A stretch of 43,827 nt of DNA, taken from positions 1 through 43,827 of the forward strand of contig CAAFXG010000301.1 in the NCBI GenBank assembly GCA_900766925.1. The letters are read 5' to 3'. The stretch's first letter is position 1. Every line of letters starts with the position of its first letter. The DNA comes from Lachnospiraceae bacterium. Lineage in GTDB: Bacteria > Bacillota > Clostridia > Lachnospirales > Lachnospiraceae. Made by a program: the position numbers and the translations under genes. A model generated the notes under the pieces. That model did not search any database. It was given only the letters and a program-made list of their open reading frames with translations, and had not been told where the DNA came from. Of the stretch, positions 25,557-34,696 are shown piece after piece.

Positions 25557-27382
25557 TATGCATTGCCTCCCTTCTTAGTGTCAGTATCGGTAATGCGGGT
25601 ATTTATTGCTTTTACAGGGCATATGTGTGAACATAGTCCGCAACCTGTGCAAAGTGCTTCGTCAATTGCAACTCGGCCATCCTTTATAATGAGGGCAGGA
25701 CAGCCGATTTCGTTTATACATTTCTTACAGTTGATACAGTCATTACTTATACATGCCCTGCCTGTAGGTTTGGTTATGGCAACACAAGGTGACTTGAAAA
25801 TGATTGCCTTAACACCCTTGGTTTCGCTGCATTCCGTAACTGCGGCAACTGCATCATCAAGCATGAGCGGGTCAACAACGATAATCTTTGCAACACCCAT
25901 GCCTTCTAATACTTTGACAATGTCTATCTTCTCAACAATGTCCCCCATCATATTTCTGCCGGTTCCTGGGTGAGGCTGGTGTCCGGTCATTGCTGTTGTC
26001 GAATTGTCAAGAACACAAAGTGTCATGTCTGCATCATTATAAAGGGCATTTACCACACCTGTCATACCGGAAGCAAAGAATGTTGAATCACCTACAAATG
26101 CAAATGTCTTAGCGTCCTTATCAACCCAATGAAAGCCCTGGGCCATTGTGATGCCTGCACCCATACAAAGACAGGTGTCAACCATATCCAGTGGCATTGC
26201 GTTTCCCAGTGTATAGCAGCCAATATCGCCACAGAAATAAGCTTTTTTACCCTTCATGGCCTTTTTTACAGCGTAAAATGATGCTCTGTGCGGACAGCCT
26301 GCGCAGAGTACAGGTGGCCTTGCCGGAAGCTGAGGGGCGTCTGATGTGTCAATTTCTGTAATAGAATTCTCCAGTTCAAGATAATTTGAAAGAATATTTG
26401 CAATATTATCTGAAGAATTCTCCCCTGCAACAGGCACATGTCCTGTACGCTTGCCGTAGACAGTTGCATTAAGATGATGAACACCGATAAGCTTGTAAAT
26501 CTGATTCTCGATGTATGGACTTAATTCTTCTATACAAATAAGCTCATCAACATTCTTAAGTGCATCAAGTACAAAATCCTCCGGAAACGGATGTGGAGTT
26601 GAAATCTTAACAAGCTTAACATCAGGGTAATCTGAAAGAAACTCCTTGGCATATGCGTAGCTGACACCGGAAGCAAATACCGCCTTCCTTGATGTACCTT
26701 TATTATTAATATTAAATCTGTAATCAGAAAAATCTTTTCCTATCTCAACATTTCTTGCTTCAATCAAATTGTGGTTTGCGAAAGAAAGTCTTGGGAAAAT
26801 AACCCATTTAGAAGAATCCTTAACGAAGCCTTCAAATTCCTTTGCACTGTAGTTGTCAGCTATATCAACTGATGCGTATGCATGACATACTCTTGTTGTT
26901 GGTCTGAAAAGAACAGGAGTATGATATTTTTCTGAATAATCAAAGGCGTCCTGAATCATCTGATATGCTTCTTCCGGTGATGACGGGTCAAACACAGGGA
27001 TTCGACAGAACTCAGCAAATGCTCTGGTATCCTGTTCGGTCTGGGAAGATATTGGACCCGGGTCATCCGCTGATACAATAACCATTCCTCCCTTAACACC
27101 TACATAGGCTAAGGACATAAGAGGGTCTGCGGCAACGTTTAATCCCACCTGCTTCATGGTAACCAAGGTTCTTGCTCCGGAATAAGCGGCAGCAGCCGCT
27201 ACCTCCATGGCAGCCTTTTCGTTTACGGACCATTCAAGGTGAACTCCATCGTGTGGATATTTGCTGATTGTTTCTATTATCTCTGAGGATGGTGTGCCCG
27301 GATAGCCGGCTACAACGTTTACGCCGGCGACCAAAGCTCCAAGGGCAATTGCACCATTTCCCATCACATATTCTTTACTCAT
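25556..27382 (-). CDS. iorA: Indolepyruvate:ferredoxin oxidoreductase, alpha subunit
   Basis: This large TPP and iron-sulfur subunit is about 608 residues from the preferred start. Visible parts are the pyrimidine-binding domain (GYPGTPSSEIIE), the CPHRASFYAVK region, the TPP-binding GDIGCYTLG … GDSTFFASG, and a C-terminal 2x[4Fe-4S] ferredoxin module (CINCKKCINEIGCP and CTGCGLCSHICPVKA). I chose ATG 27382 because AAAGGAGAAAG precedes it. The frame is open to 27409, but that upstream ATG has no ribosome binding site and would overlap the SD. It supplies reduced ferredoxin for the reductive proline pathway encoded nearby. Confidence 0.93.
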   Translation of the reverse strand: MSKEYVMGNGAIALGALVAGVNVVAGYPGTPSSEIIETISKYPHDGVHLEWSVNEKAAMEVAAAAAYSGARTLVTMKQVGLNVAADPLMSLAYVGVKGGMVIVSADDPGPISSQTEQDTRAFAEFCRIPVFDPSSPEEAYQMIQDAFDYSEKYHTPVLFRPTTRVCHAYASVDIADNYSAKEFEGFVKDSSKWVIFPRLSFANHNLIEARNVEIGKDFSDYRFNINNKGTSRKAVFASGVSYAYAKEFLSDYPDVKLVKISTPHPFPEDFVLDALKNVDELICIEELSPYIENQIYKLIGVHHLNATVYGKRTGHVPVAGENSSDNIANILSNYLELENSITEIDTSDAPQLPARPPVLCAGCPHRASFYAVKKAMKGKKAYFCGDIGCYTLGNAMPLDMVDTCLCMGAGITMAQGFHWVDKDAKTFAFVGDSTFFASGMTGVVNALYNDADMTLCVLDNSTTAMTGHQPHPGTGRNMMGDIVEKIDIVKVLEGMGVAKIIVVDPLMLDDAVAAVTECSETKGVKAIIFKSPCVAITKPTGRACISNDCINCKKCINEIGCPALIIKDGRVAIDEALCTGCGLCSHICPVKAINTRITDTDTKKGGNA

Positions 27383-27429
27383 AGCTTTCTCCTTTTCCTT
27401 TATAAACAAATCATTACGGATAGTCGGAT

Positions 27430-27612
27430 GTTTGATATGCGTGTACTGAGTCAGCTAAATTAATATATATCATCACTGGCGCGCTCTCGCTTGGTTGTCC
27501 ACGTAGCGGATACTAAACTCGCATAGGATACATGCTCGTTAAGTACCGACGTGTCCAAACAGCCAGTGATGATATATATTAGTTTAGCTGACTCAGTACA
27601 CACATATCAAAC
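27430..27612. repeat. Second large inverted repeat (palindromic element)
   Basis: The 51-bp arms at 27430-27480 and 27562-27612 are reverse complements with two mismatches. The 81-bp centre is a weaker palindrome (CACGTAGCGGATACT… against …AAGTACCGACGTG). Its sequence is unrelated to the 5907-6147 element but has the same architecture. It lies in the 450-bp divergent gap between iorA and the transporter-HAD gene. The rest of the gap (27613-27836) is AT-rich with no other feature I can support. Confidence 0.85.
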
Positions 27613-27836
27613 AAGCTTATCTGATAATATACCGAAGCTAATTATATGATAAAAAATATCTGATGGCAATAAATAAACAAATATCGTTTAATAAAATTAG
27701 GTGCTTACAAGATATGTATATATGCTGTGAGATTATCATATAAAAGTATGAAATAAAACGATGAGGATTATTTACAAACGCAATGTTTCATGATAACTTT
27801 TGAAATACATCAGATAGAAATCAGAGGAATAGGAAC

Positions 27837-29132
27837 ATGAAAGAACGAAAGATAGTATTTCCACATATTGGTCTTAGGATTCTAAAATCAGCATTGGCTG
27901 TTTTTTTGTGTTTTCTGATTTACTATTTATTCAGACCTGATGGTATATTGTTTTATTCGCAGTTATCGGCACTCTGGTGTATTCAGTCACAGAGGGAAAA
28001 CACCTTACAAAAAGCAGTACAGAGGACAATAGGAACAATAATTGGTTGTTTGTTTGGACTGATGGTTCTGTTGACAGATATTAGTATTATCAGTCAAATG
28101 CCCTTTAGTAATGTGATTTATTCCTGCTTTGTGTCTGTCTGTATCATATTTGTGCTTTATTTGACCGTTATTATTAAGAGGATGGATGTATCATATTTTT
28201 CGTGTGTTGTATTCTTAAGTATTGTTGTAATTCATATTGGAGATGAAAATCCGTTTTTATTTGTATATAATAGATTTCTTGATACTATGATAGGAATTAT
28301 CATAGCCATGATTATAAATAATTTAGAGCTGCCGCGTAAAAAACAAAGGGACATTCTGTTTGTGTCGGGAATGGATGACACACTTTTGTCGGGTGAAGAA
28401 CAGTTGTCAGCGTATAGTCAGTTTGAAATTAATCGTATGCTTGCGGATGGGGCAAACTTTACCGTATCGACAGGACGAACCCCCGGTTCTCTTATTGAAC
28501 CGCTTCGTAATATCAGGATTAAGCTTCCTGTTATAGCTATGGATGGTGCCGTGTTGTATGATATTAAAAAAAATGAGTATATTCGTGCGCACGTTATACC
28601 AAATCACATAGCGAAGGATTTACGCACAATCTTTGACAAATTTGATATTAATTACTTTATCAATATGCTGCTTGATAATACATTGCTGATTCAGTACAAG
28701 GATTTAAAAAATTCTGCGGAGAAGGATATTTATAAAAAATTAAGTACATCTCCATATAGGAATTACATAAAAAATGATATCATGGAAGAGTGTAAATGTA
28801 TTTATTTTATGATTGTACAGGAAAAAAAGCTTTGTCAAAGAATCTATGATTCTTTGATGGAGAATGAAATTAGCAGACATGTAAGAATTGTTATGTATGA
28901 TTCGGTGGACTATAAAGATTATGCATATATAAAAATATATGATAAAAACGCAAGCCGAGAAAATATGCTGGATTATATGAAACAGGAAACAGGGCTTTCC
29001 AAGACCGTTACCTTTGGCAGCATAGCGGGTAAATATGATGTTGTAATTGATGATTATGATAATAATAAGGTTGCACATACACTGAAAAATATGTATGAAC
29101 CACTTATCTGGAATGTAAAAAGAAAGATGTAA
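27837..29132 (+). CDS. FUSC/aromatic-acid-exporter-like membrane domain fused to a degenerate HAD domain
   Basis: The protein has 431 residues. The first ~165 residues have about six membrane segments of the FUSC/ArAE type (…QRTIGTIIGCLFGLMVLL…). From about 175 on it is a Cof-type HAD phosphatase fold, but the active site is spoiled. Motif I reads FVSGMDDTLL where the family has SDxDxTLL, so the nucleophilic Asp is Gly. Motif IV reads FGSIAGKYD instead of FGDxxND. Motif II (VSTGRTPGS) remains. The HAD part is therefore probably a binding or regulatory domain. Neighbouring arylpyruvate genes make an aryl-acid exporter role attractive, but this is inference. Confidence 0.8.
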   Translation: MKERKIVFPHIGLRILKSALAVFLCFLIYYLFRPDGILFYSQLSALWCIQSQRENTLQKAVQRTIGTIIGCLFGLMVLLTDISIISQMPFSNVIYSCFVSVCIIFVLYLTVIIKRMDVSYFSCVVFLSIVVIHIGDENPFLFVYNRFLDTMIGIIIAMIINNLELPRKKQRDILFVSGMDDTLLSGEEQLSAYSQFEINRMLADGANFTVSTGRTPGSLIEPLRNIRIKLPVIAMDGAVLYDIKKNEYIRAHVIPNHIAKDLRTIFDKFDINYFINMLLDNTLLIQYKDLKNSAEKDIYKKLSTSPYRNYIKNDIMEECKCIYFMIVQEKKLCQRIYDSLMENEISRHVRIVMYDSVDYKDYAYIKIYDKNASRENMLDYMKQETGLSKTVTFGSIAGKYDVVIDDYDNNKVAHTLKNMYEPLIWNVKRKM

Positions 29133-29162
29133 TGTATTGACAGATTTGTGACATACAGGGAG

Positions 29163-29191
29163 TTGACGGAATTCGTCTATGATAATATAGT
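29163..29191 (+). promoter_or_regulatory. Sigma-A promoter of the XRE-cupin gene
   Basis: TTGACG (29163) and TATAGT (29186) are separated by exactly 17 bases. Predicted transcription start is about 29198, just before the hairpin at 29203-29220. Confidence 0.6.
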
Positions 29192-29202
29192 TGTTGTATA
29201 AT

Positions 29203-29220
29203 GATTGATGAAATCAATCG
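29203..29220 (+). promoter_or_regulatory. Shared 18-bp hairpin, copy 1
   Basis: GATTGATGAAATCAATCG (stem GATTGAT/ATCAATC, loop GAA) is identical to 37257-37274 in front of the ABC ATPase gene. Similarity continues about 15 bases downstream (…TATTATA before the SD). It may be an operator near the transcription start or a 5' leader hairpin. Confidence 0.6.
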
Positions 29221-29254
29221 AGCTATTACATATTATATGAGAAGGAGAGTAAGC

Positions 29255-29806
29255 ATGGATTATTTGTCACATAATATTGCGGTAAATTTGAAACGAATCC
29301 GCAAGGCAAAGGGGATGAGCCTGGATGCGGTTTCAGAACAGACAGGTGTTAGTAAAAGTATGCTTGCTACCATTGAAAAAGGGGATGCTAACCCTTCAAT
29401 TGGAGTGCTTGGCAAAATAATGAGTGGTTTGCGTATTGACTTGCAGGATTTAACACAGGTACCTCCGAATGATGCTTATTTAGTGGATGTGGATAAGCTC
29501 GAGCCTACAAAGGAAGTAAAAGGAAAATATCGTGTATGGACCTGTTTCCCGATTGAGGATAATCGTACTGTGGAAATATATAGAATTGATATTGAACCGG
29601 GAGGAGTATATGAGAGTGGCTCGCATGGTGAAAAAACGAAAGAATACATTACCATGATAAAGGGGTCATTATCAATTAAATTAGGTGATAATATATACGA
29701 AATAGGCGATGAGCAGTTCTTTAGGTTTGAATCTGACCAGCCACACGTATATTTTAATACAGGTGATGAAGCTAATAGTTTTCTTTCTTTTTTTGTTGTG
29801 TGTTAG
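29255..29806 (+). CDS. XRE-family regulator with C-terminal cupin domain
   Basis: The protein has 183 residues. An HTH_3 domain occupies about 5-65 (LKRIRKAKGMSLDAVSEQTG… SKSMLATIEKGDANPS). A cupin_2 β-barrel occupies about 105-180 (IEPGGVYESGSHG…KEYITMIKGSLSIKLGD…). Such regulators often sense small amino-acid-related ligands. I chose ATG 29255 with AAGGAGAG upstream; the frame is open to 29201 but the extra residues lie in the promoter and hairpin. It sits upstream of lysR and prdC. The hairpin at its 5' end recurs in the ABC operon, so it may regulate itself and the transporter. Confidence 0.9.
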   Translation: MDYLSHNIAVNLKRIRKAKGMSLDAVSEQTGVSKSMLATIEKGDANPSIGVLGKIMSGLRIDLQDLTQVPPNDAYLVDVDKLEPTKEVKGKYRVWTCFPIEDNRTVEIYRIDIEPGGVYESGSHGEKTKEYITMIKGSLSIKLGDNIYEIGDEQFFRFESDQPHVYFNTGDEANSFLSFFVVC

Positions 29807-29898
29807 TTATCTTTTTTTAAATAAAGTAATGTATAATTCAAAATATTAGATATATTATAAGGAAAACTTGATAAAAAGCGTATCAATTAAATTATAAA

Positions 29899-29952
29899 AA
29901 GGAAAAACAATTAAAATGCAAGATTGACGAAGGAAAAACAATTTGCTATATT
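29899..29952 (+). promoter_or_regulatory. lysR promoter with 14-bp direct repeats
   Basis: TTGACG (29924) and TATATT (29947) are 17 bases apart. AAGGAAAAACAATT occurs at 29899-29912 and again at 29930-29943 inside the spacer, 31 bp apart (three helical turns). The promoter of the aminotransferase gene (42318-42346) matches this one at 24 of 29 positions, including GAAAAACAA in the spacer. Confidence 0.6.
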
Positions 29953-29986
29953 TTCCGTGACGGCTAGGAAAGATGAGGATTTTTGA

Positions 29987-30871
29987 ATGGAAATTAGCAA
30001 ATATGCTTTGTTTGTAGATTTAGCAAATACAAAGAATCTAACCAAAAGTGGAGAACGGCTTGGATATACGCAGCCTGGGGTAAGTCACGTTCTTAAGACG
30101 ATTGAGAATGAATTGGGATTTCCGCTATTTATACGTACCAAAAGGGGTGTTGAACTTACGCCCAATGCAGAGACGATTCTTCCGTTGGTTCGTCAAATCC
30201 TTGCAGTTAATGAACAGTTAGACCAGGTGATATCGGATATAAATGGGCTTGTTTCCGGACATTTGACTATAGCAACCTTTGCAAGTATTTCGAGAAGCTG
30301 GTTGCCACAAATTATATATAAATACCAAAAAATGTATCCGGGTATTGAAATTGAACTTCTTGAAGGTGGAACTGATGACATTGTAAGCTGGGTTGGAGGC
30401 AGTCAGGCGGATATTGGACTAATGAGTGAGAGACATTCATATCCGTTATCGTGGATTCCCTTATATGAGGACTCGCTCATGGCAATTCTCCCAAAGGATT
30501 TCCCAATAACCGGTGATGCTGTGCCTATGAGAGTGTTTGAAGAAAACCAGTTTATTATATCGGCAGAGGGCGTGGATTATGATGTCCATTTTGCAATAGA
30601 TGACGCAAAGATTTCTCCTAATATCTGTTATAGCTCAACTGATGACCATACTGTAATTTCAATGGTGGCAAATAAACTGGGGGTCAGTATACTCCCTAAT
30701 CTTGTAATAGGAACGGCTCATAATAAAATTCTGGCGCTTCCGCTTGAACCACATTATTTCAGGGTGCTTGGTATAGCAAGTAAGCCTGACAGTAGTTTGT
30801 CACCTGCTGCCAAAAAATTCGTTAAAGTAATTCAGGATGAATTGCCTGAAATAATAAAACAATATGAATAG
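29987..30871 (+). CDS. LysR-family transcriptional regulator
   Basis: This 294-residue protein has a classic N-terminal winged HTH (about 1-60: KYALFVDLANTKNLTKSGERLGYTQPGVSHVLKTIE) and a periplasmic-binding-protein-like effector domain (about 90-290: GHLTIATFASISRSWLP…). It lies upstream of prdC in the same direction, followed by a terminator, so it is transcribed separately. LysR sites usually have the form T-N11-A within a palindrome. Such sequences lie upstream of prdC and of the ABC transporter operon, so this protein is the best candidate regulator of proline reduction here. The inducer could be proline, but that is not visible in the sequence. Confidence 0.93.
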   Translation: MEISKYALFVDLANTKNLTKSGERLGYTQPGVSHVLKTIENELGFPLFIRTKRGVELTPNAETILPLVRQILAVNEQLDQVISDINGLVSGHLTIATFASISRSWLPQIIYKYQKMYPGIEIELLEGGTDDIVSWVGGSQADIGLMSERHSYPLSWIPLYEDSLMAILPKDFPITGDAVPMRVFEENQFIISAEGVDYDVHFAIDDAKISPNICYSSTDDHTVISMVANKLGVSILPNLVIGTAHNKILALPLEPHYFRVLGIASKPDSSLSPAAKKFVKVIQDELPEIIKQYE

Positions 30872-30883
30872 TTTTCCCCCCCT

Positions 30884-30924
30884 AAACCGCCCGGTTTGCT
30901 TTTAACGCAAATCGGTTTTTTTTG
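30884..30924 (+). terminator. Rho-independent terminator after lysR
   Basis: AAACCG…TTTGC-TTTTAAC-GCAAAtCGGTTT followed by an eight-T run, 13 bases after the lysR stop. Confidence 0.85.
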
Positions 30925-30937
30925 TTTTACGGTAAGA

Positions 30938-30957
30938 CATAACAGTTTGTTATGACA
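30938..30957 (+). promoter_or_regulatory. Candidate LysR operator upstream of prdC
   Basis: CATAACAGTTTGTTATGACA contains the 7-bp palindrome CATAACA-gtt-TGTTATG and fits ATAAC-N5-GTTAT (T-N11-A). A site at 35430-35449 matches 16 of 20 bases. It lies about 110 bases upstream of prdC. No sigma-54 promoter (GG-N10-GC) is evident here. Confidence 0.55.
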
Positions 30958-31067
30958 TGCATGAAGGATACCTTCTTTACTTATGAAAAACTCGGGGATA
31001 TACTCCAGCTATGAGAAAAACACAGGGAAGGAATTAGTAAAAATTCTATAACGAGGAGTGGATTTGG

Positions 31068-32381
31068 ATGAAAGAAATCTTTGAATACCCATTGAAGCAA
31101 TGCATAGGACAGAATGCTGTTTCGATAGTTTCTGAGGGTGATAAGGTGACAAGAGGACAGCTTATAGCGAAAAAAGAAGATAATTCTCTTGGAGTTAATA
31201 TTTATACAAGTGTTAGCGGAGTTATACAAAAGATTACAGACAACAGTGTTTTTGTGATTGCAGATGAACAGCAGACATCGGATTACGTAAAACTGAAGGG
31301 CAAGGATGCTTTGGAGCTTATTGAGGAGGCAGGAATAGTAGGACTTGGCGGTGCAGGTTTCCCAACGTATGCAAAGCTGTCGAAGCCGTTTGAAAAAGAT
31401 GGAGTCGTTATTGTGAACGCGGCTGAATGTGAACCGATTTTGTCACATAATATAAGGCGAATCGAGGAAAGACCGGATGAGCTGCTACGAGGGCTTGAGA
31501 TAGTAATGGATGTTGTACACGCTGCAACAGGTGTTATTGCAATCAAGAAAAAACACAAGAAGGCTATTGATAAGCTAAATGAGGAAAACAAGAGAGAAAA
31601 CATTTCGTTGCATCTGTTAGAGGATATGTACCCGATGGGTGAGGAAAGAGCGATTGTCCGTGAGGTTCTGGGAATAAGGCTTGGTGTTGATAAGCTTCCG
31701 ATGGAGGCAAATGCAATTGTGATAAATGCTGAAACGGTTGTCAGGATAAAGCAGGCAGTGGATGATAAAAAACCACTTATTGATAAAGATATTACAGTGG
31801 CCGGAAAAATTAGGGATAATCCACAGGATAAATTGATTCAGACCTTCCTTGATGTGCCACTTGGAAGAACAGCAGGCAATATGTTTGAGTTGGCAGGTGG
31901 ATTGGCTGATACATATGGTGAGCTTATTATGGGTGGTCCGTTTACCGGAAAACGTACGCAGGATACTTCGCCTATAGTAAAGACTACGGGAGGATTAATT
32001 GCGGCAGAGTGTTTTCCGAAGGGACCTGAAAAGCTCGGGTTGCTGGTCTGTGCATGTGGAGCCGGGGAAGAAAGGTTAAGAGAGATTGCAGAAAGTCTGG
32101 GCTCACAGGTTGTTGGTGTTGAGTTTTGCAAACAGGCTATAGCAATAAAAGGAACAAGAAAATGTGAGAATCCGGGAAGATGCCCGGGACAGGTACAGAA
32201 AATACTGGCTCTGAAAAAACAGGGTGCACAGGCGGTGCTTATCAGTAATTGTACTGATTGTTCAAATACAGTGATGTCATGTGCACCGCAGCTCGGGCTG
32301 CCGGTATATCATTGCTGTGATGGCTCGCTCAGAGCTGTTAATCAAAAGATTATTAGAAAAATGAAGAGTAAGGAGGAATAA
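31068..32381 (+). CDS. prdC: Proline-reductase-associated electron transfer protein (RnfC-like)
   Basis: This 437-residue protein is related to RnfC/NqrF-type subunits: a barrel-sandwich segment near the N terminus, then the flavin/NADH-binding loop GIVGLGGAGFPTYAKL, NAAECEPILSHN, and a Cys-rich C terminus (VCACGAGEERL, CENPGRCPGQ, NCTDCSNTVMSC). In Stickland fermenters PrdC passes electrons to proline reductase, possibly with a link to Rnf. It is followed two bases later by prdA with the SD (AAGGAGGA) inside the prdC end, so they are coupled. Some characterised PrdC proteins contain selenocysteine; I see only Cys codons here. Confidence 0.88.
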   Translation: MKEIFEYPLKQCIGQNAVSIVSEGDKVTRGQLIAKKEDNSLGVNIYTSVSGVIQKITDNSVFVIADEQQTSDYVKLKGKDALELIEEAGIVGLGGAGFPTYAKLSKPFEKDGVVIVNAAECEPILSHNIRRIEERPDELLRGLEIVMDVVHAATGVIAIKKKHKKAIDKLNEENKRENISLHLLEDMYPMGEERAIVREVLGIRLGVDKLPMEANAIVINAETVVRIKQAVDDKKPLIDKDITVAGKIRDNPQDKLIQTFLDVPLGRTAGNMFELAGGLADTYGELIMGGPFTGKRTQDTSPIVKTTGGLIAAECFPKGPEKLGLLVCACGAGEERLREIAESLGSQVVGVEFCKQAIAIKGTRKCENPGRCPGQVQKILALKKQGAQAVLISNCTDCSNTVMSCAPQLGLPVYHCCDGSLRAVNQKIIRKMKSKEE

Positions 32382-32383
32382 AT

Positions 32384-34195
32384 ATGTCAATAACAAACGA
32401 AACACTAAAAAAGCATTTAAAGGATCCTGCAATTTTCTGTTGCAGAAGAGAAAAGGGATTGGTAATCAGTGCAGCTGATTTGGAAGATCCAAGCTTGTTC
32501 GAGGATATGGAGGATGCAGGTTTGCTGGAATTAAGCCCTGAGGGACTTACAATTGAGCAGGTTCTTGGTTCTACTTTGCTGGTAGATGTGGAGGCGCTTA
32601 CTCCAATTACTGCATCAGTGTTAGATAAGGTTAATGCATTGGATGAGGAACCGGCAGGAATAGAATCTAAAACAGAGGGCAAAGCTTCAACAGATGAGAA
32701 GCCCGTGAGTGCACCGATAATAAAAACAACAGGAGGTAACGGAATGATTCATATTGAAATTGATAAGGCAACAAATTTGGAAGGCTTACGTTTGGACGTA
32801 CCACTTTCTGCAATGGTAACGGAGACACCGAGCAGTACACCTGTAGTTGAAACGGCCATATCAGAAGAAGTAGCCGGCAAAAAGACGGTAATGAGAACAT
32901 TAAAAAAGCAGCATATCAAGATTACTGATGTAGAAATCGGCGATAAGACATCTATCGAAAATGGAAAGATTACAATCGATAAAAGCATTGTTGAAAAAGC
33001 TGTTGGCGAGGATGCTTTATGTAAGAGCATTACTTTGGATGTTATTTATCCTGATAAGAGACATGTGTATACAGAAACCATTATGGATGTGTGCCCGATT
33101 GCCACAAAGGTTGAGGGCGAGCTTGGTGAAGGAATTACCAAGGTGGCTGACGGCGTTGTATTCATGCTTACAGGTGTAGATGAGGATGGAGTTCAGGTAC
33201 ATGAATTTGGTTCATCTGAAGGCTATCTGGATGAGAAGATGTATTTTGGACATCCTGGCTGTGCTGATGAAAATGATATTATCATCCGCTGCCATGCAGT
33301 AATTCAGAAACTTACAGGAATGACAAGACCAGGCCCATTTGCGGCACATAAATGTCAGGATTACATCATTCAGGCAATTAGAAATGAGCTTAAGAAGTAT
33401 GATGGTGAAATTGTTCGAGAGGAAATATGTGAGGATATTAGAAGAAGCGGAAATCCAAGGGTTGTCCTTGTAAAGGAAATCATGGGTCAGGGTGCAATGC
33501 ATGATAATGTTATCTGTCCTACTGAGCCATGTGGTATTCTCGGTGGACAAAAGAATGTTGACTGTGGAAATGTTCCTATTATGCTTACTCCTAACCAGGT
33601 AAGAGATGGTTCTATCCATGCATTGACATGTATAGGACCTGCAACAAAGGAGATGACCAGACATTATATTCGTGAGCCGTTAGTAGAGGGTCTGGCAGCA
33701 GATCAGGAGCTTGATCTTATCGGAGTAATCTGTGTCGGTTCTCCTCAGGTAAATGATGAGAAATTATGGGTATCTGAGAGACTTGGTTATTTGTTAGAGT
33801 CCTTGGATATTGATGGCTGTATTATTACAACTGAAGGTTTTGGTAATAACCATATTGATTTTATTCAGCATATTGGACAGGCTGGCAAACGGGGAATTCC
33901 TGTTGTAGGTGTTTCCTTCTGCGCTTATCAGGGTCAGCTTGTTGTTGGAAATGAATATGCTACAGCAATGGTAGAAGAGAATATGGATATGGGCGGCTTT
34001 GAGAACAATGTTGCAGGCTGCTCATGTGTAACTAAGGAAGTCGCAAGCCGTGCAATAGCAATGTTAAAGAATAAGATGGCTGGTGTGGAAATCAAGCCTG
34101 CACCAAAGAAGTGGAGCAATGATGTTATCAATGCAAATAATAAGCTGCTCGGACTTCCTGAAACAAAACTGCTTGATAATGGAACATTACACTAA
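32384..34195 (+). CDS. prdA: D-proline reductase proprotein PrdA
   Basis: This 603-residue proprotein carries the pyruvoyl-bearing subunit of D-proline reductase, which opens the ring of D-proline to 5-aminovalerate. The processing site is recognisable as ALT-C416-IGPATKEMTRHY. Cleavage before the Cys gives the pyruvoyl group in the characterised enzyme. The N-terminal part has the variable acidic linker (EEPAGIESKTEGKAS…) and the IKITDVEIGDKTSIENG region; the C-terminal part holds GGFENNVAGCSC. The gene is full length with no lesion. Its stop overlaps the next gene's start by one base. Confidence 0.93.
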   Translation: MSITNETLKKHLKDPAIFCCRREKGLVISAADLEDPSLFEDMEDAGLLELSPEGLTIEQVLGSTLLVDVEALTPITASVLDKVNALDEEPAGIESKTEGKASTDEKPVSAPIIKTTGGNGMIHIEIDKATNLEGLRLDVPLSAMVTETPSSTPVVETAISEEVAGKKTVMRTLKKQHIKITDVEIGDKTSIENGKITIDKSIVEKAVGEDALCKSITLDVIYPDKRHVYTETIMDVCPIATKVEGELGEGITKVADGVVFMLTGVDEDGVQVHEFGSSEGYLDEKMYFGHPGCADENDIIIRCHAVIQKLTGMTRPGPFAAHKCQDYIIQAIRNELKKYDGEIVREEICEDIRRSGNPRVVLVKEIMGQGAMHDNVICPTEPCGILGGQKNVDCGNVPIMLTPNQVRDGSIHALTCIGPATKEMTRHYIREPLVEGLAADQELDLIGVICVGSPQVNDEKLWVSERLGYLLESLDIDGCIITTEGFGNNHIDFIQHIGQAGKRGIPVVGVSFCAYQGQLVVGNEYATAMVEENMDMGGFENNVAGCSCVTKEVASRAIAMLKNKMAGVEIKPAPKKWSNDVINANNKLLGLPETKLLDNGTLH

Positions 34196-34635
34196 TGGAC
34201 TATATTATTAACCCGATTAAAATGGGCGGGCTTGTCAAGGAAGTTGGTAATGATTACATAAAAGTCCATCTGCACGGCCGTTTGGGAGTAATTACAGTTC
34301 CTAAACGAGAGGTTATTACCTATGAAGAATTGGAGCCCGGACATGAAATGGAATTCTATTTCAGCTATATACAGATTGTCGAAAATCCGTATGATTATGA
34401 CAGCTCGGATATGGTAACAGACCATGATATCACCCCTTGTCTGCTGGGTGGAAAAATAATAGAGGTAAACGATACTGCAATCAAGGTGGAAATTATGAAT
34501 GAACTGGGAACTATTGCTGTTCCGAGAAGGTGGGCATTTACACCTGTTCCACTTGAAGTTGGACTGGAAACAGAATTTTATTTTAGCTGTATGAGGATGG
34601 TAGGAAAACGCGATATTCCTGTTGAGTCCATCTAA
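34195..34635 (+). CDS. CBO2463/CBO2479-family protein of the prd cluster
   Basis: This 146-residue protein is made of two tandem β-rich repeats: residues 11-62 (GGLVKEVGNDYIKVHL…FYFSYIQIV) and 85-136 (GGKIIEVNDTAIKVEI…FYFSCMRMV). Proteins of this family occur in proline-reductase clusters of clostridia, with no established function. Its location between prdA and prdB, with translational coupling to prdA, suggests a role in assembly or stability of the reductase. The repeat pattern looks like an ancient internal duplication giving a two-barrel protein. Confidence 0.8.
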   Translation: MDYIINPIKMGGLVKEVGNDYIKVHLHGRLGVITVPKREVITYEELEPGHEMEFYFSYIQIVENPYDYDSSDMVTDHDITPCLLGGKIIEVNDTAIKVEIMNELGTIAVPRRWAFTPVPLEVGLETEFYFSCMRMVGKRDIPVESI

Positions 34636-34696
34636 AAAGCATAAGCCCACAATGTGGGAGAATGTCTTATCACATATTATTTGAGGAGGAATAACT

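Noticed and set aside
30925..31067. Sigma-54 promoter (-24/-12) for the prd operon
   Set aside because: I looked for GG and GC with 10-base spacing in a TGGCAC-N5-TTGC context and found none; a LysR-like palindrome is present instead.
33212..33664. 150-residue minus-strand frame
   Set aside because: Antisense to prdA, whose pyruvoyl-site region lies here; composition is that of a shadow frame.
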